Positions 53,401-56,786 of a stretch of DNA of 56,786 bases are shown here, one piece after another; the first letter of the stretch is position 1; each line of letters starts with the position of its first letter. This DNA comes from Gammaproteobacteria bacterium. Lineage in GTDB: Bacteria > Pseudomonadota > Gammaproteobacteria > Steroidobacterales > Steroidobacteraceae. A program made the translations under genes and the position numbers. The stretch is from positions 1 through 56,786 of the forward strand of contig RGUL01000006.1 of NCBI GenBank assembly GCA_010027845.1, read 5' to 3'. The notes below the pieces were generated by a model, which saw nothing but the letters and a program-made list of their open reading frames with translations, made no database searches and was not told where the DNA came from.

Positions 53401-56400
53401 ATGCGTCTGACCAAGATCAAGCTCGCCGGTTTCAAGTCTTTCGTCGATCCGACCAACGTCACGTTTCCGAGCAATCTCACCGGCGTCGTGGGTCCGAACG
53501 GCTGCGGCAAATCCAACGTCATCGACGCCGTGCGCTGGGTGATGGGCGAGTTGTCCGCCAAACATTTGCGCGGCGATTCCATGGCCGACGTCATCTTCAA
53601 TGGCTCGAGTGCGCGCAAGCCGGTCGGCAAAGCATCGGTCGAATTGGTGTTCGACAACGGCGACGGAAAAATCGGCGGTACGTATGCTGCGTTCGCCGAA
53701 GTTTCGTTGCGCCGCGAAGTTTCGCGCGACGGCAGCAGTGCCTACTTCATCAACGGTGCGCGCTGTCGGCGTAAGGACATCACGCAACTTTTCTTAGGCA
53801 CCGGCCTCGGCTCGCGCAGTTACGCCATCATCGAGCAAGGGATGATTTCGCGTCTCATCGAGGCGAAGTCGGACGACATGCGGGCGTTCGTCGAAGAGGC
53901 GGCTGGCATCTCAAAATATAAAGAACGCCGCAAAGAAACCGAAAGCCGCATTCGCGACACACGCGAAAATCTCGAGCGGTTGCAGGACTTGCGCGACGAG
54001 ATCGACAAACAGATTCGTCATCTGCAGCGTCAAGCGACCGCGGCACGTCGGTACCAAGAACTCAAAGAACGCGAACGTCGTTTGACCGCGGAGTTGCTCG
54101 CATTGCGACTGCGCGAACTCGATAGCGGGGCAGAGGTGCACGACTCTGCGGTGCGCGAGCGGGAACTGGCCATGCAATCGGCGTTGGCCGATTTGCGCGC
54201 GGCCGAGGCTGCGATCGAAACTCAGCGCGCGTTTCACGCCGAGCAGACCGACGCCGTCGGTCAAGTTCAAGGGCGATATTTTTCGGTCGGGGCCGACATA
54301 TCGCGCACCGAACAACAAATTCAGTACGCGCGCGAGACCCGTGACCGTCAGCGCTCCGATCTCGCGCAATCGCGTAATACGCAAGAATCGCTCGCGCTGC
54401 AGATCGCGCGCGACGAGCAAGAACTCGTGGCGATTCGCGACGAACTCGCGCGTCTCGCGCCCGATATCGAGCGTGCGCAGTCTGCCGAGCGTGCTGCAGC
54501 GACGGAACTCGAATCCGCCGAGCAGGGTCTCGCGGCGTGGCAGCAGCAGTGGGAAAGTTTTAACCACGACAATGGCGCGGCCAATCAGACCGTGCAGGTC
54601 GAGCGCGCGCGTATCGAACAACTCGAGAATCAGTTGCGGCGCTTGCGTGCCCAGCGTGATCGGTTGTCGGTGGAGCGCGATGCACTAGTGGCGCAGGAAG
54701 CTGCGGGGCAACTCGCCGGGCTTAGCGAACGCGAATTACAGGCGCGAGGCGAAACGGACGAACTATCGCGCGGACTGGCCGCTGCACTAACGGCCGTTCA
54801 AACCTGTCGCGGGACGCAATTCGATCTCGAGGCGCGACTCGAGTCGGCGCGCGGTCAACGCGATCGCGCGCGTGCCGAAGTAATGTCGATCGAGGCTTTA
54901 CAACGGGCGGCGCTCGGCCAAGCAGATTCTCGCGCCAACGATTGGTTGCGCAGCAGCGGTCTCGGCGATCGGCCGCGGTTGGCCGAAGCGCTGCAAGTCG
55001 ATGCCGGCTACGAGCGCGCGGTCGAAACCGTACTCGGCGATTATCTCGAGGCCGTGTGCGTCGAGGGACTCGATGCGATCACGGCGTCGCTCGAGGGCTT
55101 AGCCGGGACACACCTCGCGATCTTCGAAAACACGGCTGCCAACGGCGCCGCTTCGCCTGCTGGTACGCTCGCGGCGCACGTGCGTGGGCCGCAGGCGGTG
55201 CTGGAGTTGCTCGCGCGGGTGCGCGTCGGCGATTCGTTGGCGAGCGCGCTGGCAGCCCGACGTTCGCTCGGTGCCGCCGAATCTTTGATTACTCGTGATG
55301 GTGAGTGGGTCGGTCACGGGTGGTTACGTGTCGCGCGCGGCGGCGATGCGCACGCGGGCGTGCTGGAGCGCGAGCAACGATTGAAGACGCTGCGCGCCGA
55401 ATTCGACTCTGCCGAACGCGCGGTACGTAACGACGAAGCGGCGTTGCAGGCCGCTCGCGAGGCTTTGGCTGCCGCGGAAGCGGGGCGCGAAGCGGCGCAG
55501 GAACGCATCCAAGCGGCGCATCGCGCGCATGCCGATTTGCTCGGGCAGCTCGAGGCCTCGCGTGCGCGCGCCCAAGAGTCGCTGCTGCGTCGTCAAAGAT
55601 TGGATGAAGAGTCCGCCGAAGTGATCCGCGAGATCGGTCTTGCCGACGACGCGCTCGCCCGTGCACGCGCTGAACTCGAGCGAGGGTTGGTGCGCGTCGG
55701 CGAACTCGATGCACGTCGTCCCGAACTCGAAGCACAACGCGAGCAAGCACGCGACGCCGTGGCGCGTGCGCGAACGGCCGCGCAAAACGCGCAACTCGCA
55801 GCGCGCGATTTGTTGGTTCGCGCAGAGGGTCGTCGCACGGCCGAGTCGAGCATGGTGCTCGGGCTCGGACGTATGGCCGACCAGGGTCGCGAAGTCGGCT
55901 CGCGTATCGAGCAGTTGGAAATGGAGTTGTCGGGCGGCGATGCGCCGATTCTCGAACTAGAGGGCGTGCTCAACGGAATGTTGTCGCGTCGTCTCGAAAT
56001 CGAAGCGGATCTCTCTCAGGCCCGCCGCACGCTCGAAGCGGCCGATGCCGAGTTGCGCACACTCGATGAGCGACGGCAGCTTGCCGAGCGCGCCGTCAAC
56101 GAAGCACGCGAGGCGATGGAGCAGGCGCGGCTCGCGGCGCAGGAGACGCGTGTGCGTCGCGAGTCGATCGCCGAGCAGTTCGCGGCGACGAAATTCGAAC
56201 TCGAGGAGGTTTTGCAGAGCCTCGCGCCGGAAGTGCAGATCGAGAGCTGGGAAACCGATCTCGCTGCGGTCCGACACGACATCGAGCGACTCGGTCAGGT
56301 CAATCTTGCGGCGATCGAAGAACTCGCCGAAAACACGCAGCGCAAAGAATACTTGGATCGTCAGTTCGAAGATCTTACGTCCGCGCTGGCGACGCTCGAA

Positions 56401-56786
56401 GAGGCGATGCTCAAAATCGATCGCGAGACACGGACGCGTTTCGACGACACCTTCAACCGCATCAACGCCGGCTTGCAGGAAAAATTCCCGCGGTTGTTCG
56501 GCGGCGGCCATGCCTACCTCGAATTGGTCGGCGACGACCCGCTAACGGCGGGTGTGTCGGTCATGGCGCGCCCGCCGGGTAAGCGCAACGTGACGATCTC
56601 GCAATTGTCGGGCGGTGAGAAAGCGCTCACGGCGGTCGCGTTGGTCTTTTCAATTTTCGAACTCAATCCGGCGCCGTTCTGTCTGCTCGACGAAGTCGAT
56701 GCACCGCTCGACGAAAACAACGTCGGTCGGTTTTGCGATATCGTGCGCGACATGGCGCAACGCGTGCAGTTCATCTTCATCACGCA
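53401..56786 (+). CDS. smc: Chromosome segregation protein SMC (partial, runs off the right edge)
   Basis: SMC is the condensin ATPase that compacts and segregates chromosomes. About 1128 codons are present and the frame is open to the window end. Walker A is GPNGCGKSNV (about 31-40), followed by the Q-loop region IIEQGMISRLIEAK and EEAAGISKYKERR. A long coiled coil follows, with a hinge at about 515-640 (LAEALQVDAGYERAVETVLG). The second coil returns to the C-terminal head with LSGGEKALTAVALVFSIF (about 1070) and Walker B FCLLDEVDAPLDENN (about 1097). Only the extreme C-terminus is missing. ATG 53401 has GAGGGG 12 bases upstream. Confidence 0.97.
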   Translation, partial: MRLTKIKLAGFKSFVDPTNVTFPSNLTGVVGPNGCGKSNVIDAVRWVMGELSAKHLRGDSMADVIFNGSSARKPVGKASVELVFDNGDGKIGGTYAAFAEVSLRREVSRDGSSAYFINGARCRRKDITQLFLGTGLGSRSYAIIEQGMISRLIEAKSDDMRAFVEEAAGISKYKERRKETESRIRDTRENLERLQDLRDEIDKQIRHLQRQATAARRYQELKERERRLTAELLALRLRELDSGAEVHDSAVRERELAMQSALADLRAAEAAIETQRAFHAEQTDAVGQVQGRYFSVGADISRTEQQIQYARETRDRQRSDLAQSRNTQESLALQIARDEQELVAIRDELARLAPDIERAQSAERAAATELESAEQGLAAWQQQWESFNHDNGAANQTVQVERARIEQLENQLRRLRAQRDRLSVERDALVAQEAAGQLAGLSERELQARGETDELSRGLAAALTAVQTCRGTQFDLEARLESARGQRDRARAEVMSIEALQRAALGQADSRANDWLRSSGLGDRPRLAEALQVDAGYERAVETVLGDYLEAVCVEGLDAITASLEGLAGTHLAIFENTAANGAASPAGTLAAHVRGPQAVLELLARVRVGDSLASALAARRSLGAAESLITRDGEWVGHGWLRVARGGDAHAGVLEREQRLKTLRAEFDSAERAVRNDEAALQAAREALAAAEAGREAAQERIQAAHRAHADLLGQLEASRARAQESLLRRQRLDEESAEVIREIGLADDALARARAELERGLVRVGELDARRPELEAQREQARDAVARARTAAQNAQLAARDLLVRAEGRRTAESSMVLGLGRMADQGREVGSRIEQLEMELSGGDAPILELEGVLNGMLSRRLEIEADLSQARRTLEAADAELRTLDERRQLAERAVNEAREAMEQARLAAQETRVRRESIAEQFAATKFELEEVLQSLAPEVQIESWETDLAAVRHDIERLGQVNLAAIEELAENTQRKEYLDRQFEDLTSALATLEEAMLKIDRETRTRFDDTFNRINAGLQEKFPRLFGGGHAYLELVGDDPLTAGVSVMARPPGKRNVTISQLSGGEKALTAVALVFSIFELNPAPFCLLDEVDAPLDENNVGRFCDIVRDMAQRVQFIFIT

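Overview
This window looks like a chromosomal core segment of a GC-rich gammaproteobacterium. The gene order (dapB-carA-carB-greA-yhbY-ftsH-folP-glmM-tpiA-secG-tRNA-Leu, later tRNA-fMet and rimP-nusA-infB-rbfA-truB-rpsO-pnp) is the backbone known from Pseudomonas-type and Xanthomonas-type gammaproteobacteria. A complete 14-gene nuo operon lies between the two tRNAs, as in xanthomonads. The exact lineage (Xanthomonadales, Nevskiales or Steroidobacterales-like) is an inference. No insertion sequence, prophage, CRISPR array or other mobile element was found, and no intergenic stretch exceeds about 230 bases.

Layout. 1-7.7 kb: ybiT, smpB, ratA-rnfH, bamE, fur, recN and nadK, packed with divergent starts and tail-to-tail overlaps. 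6.6-11.4 kb: the heat-shock cluster hrcA-grpE-dnaK-dnaJ, with a near-consensus sigma-32 promoter at the hrcA/grpE boundary and a dnaK frame that is broken in this sequence. 11.4-17.3 kb: dapB, a 220-base leader with promoter and intrinsic terminator, then carA-carB-greA. 17.3-23.1 kb: yhbY, ftsH (with its own sigma-32-like promoter), folP, glmM, tpiA, secG and tRNA-Leu(GAG). 23.2-37.6 kb: nuoA to nuoN, encoding complex I. 37.6-42.6 kb: initiator tRNA, deaD, a TPR-type glycosyltransferase and a secreted S9 peptidase. 42.6-51.2 kb: a hairpin-rich leader and rimP-nusA-infB-rbfA-truB-rpsO-pnp. 51.2-56.8 kb: gluQ and dksA, then queF, and smc running off the right edge.

The genes join protein quality control (GrpE/DnaK/DnaJ, FtsH), pyrimidine, arginine and lysine precursor supply (CarAB, DapB), envelope precursors (GlmM), respiration (Nuo) and the translation and RNA machinery (fMet-tRNA, DeaD, NusA, IF2, RbfA, TruB, S15, PNPase).

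No clearly new biological system is visible; this is mostly ordinary core genome. The observations most worth checking are: a 38-base gap that shifts the dnaK frame; a DksA with only one of the four zinc cysteines and a roughly 110-residue Ala/Lys/Pro-rich N-terminal extension; a promoter pattern (a -10 box fused to a GC-rich discriminator) shared by the initiator tRNA, rimP-nusA, nuo and dksA regions; an initiator tRNA with a U1-U72 mismatch; and the structured carA and rimP leaders. All similarity statements come from recognising family motifs by eye; no search or folding program was run.
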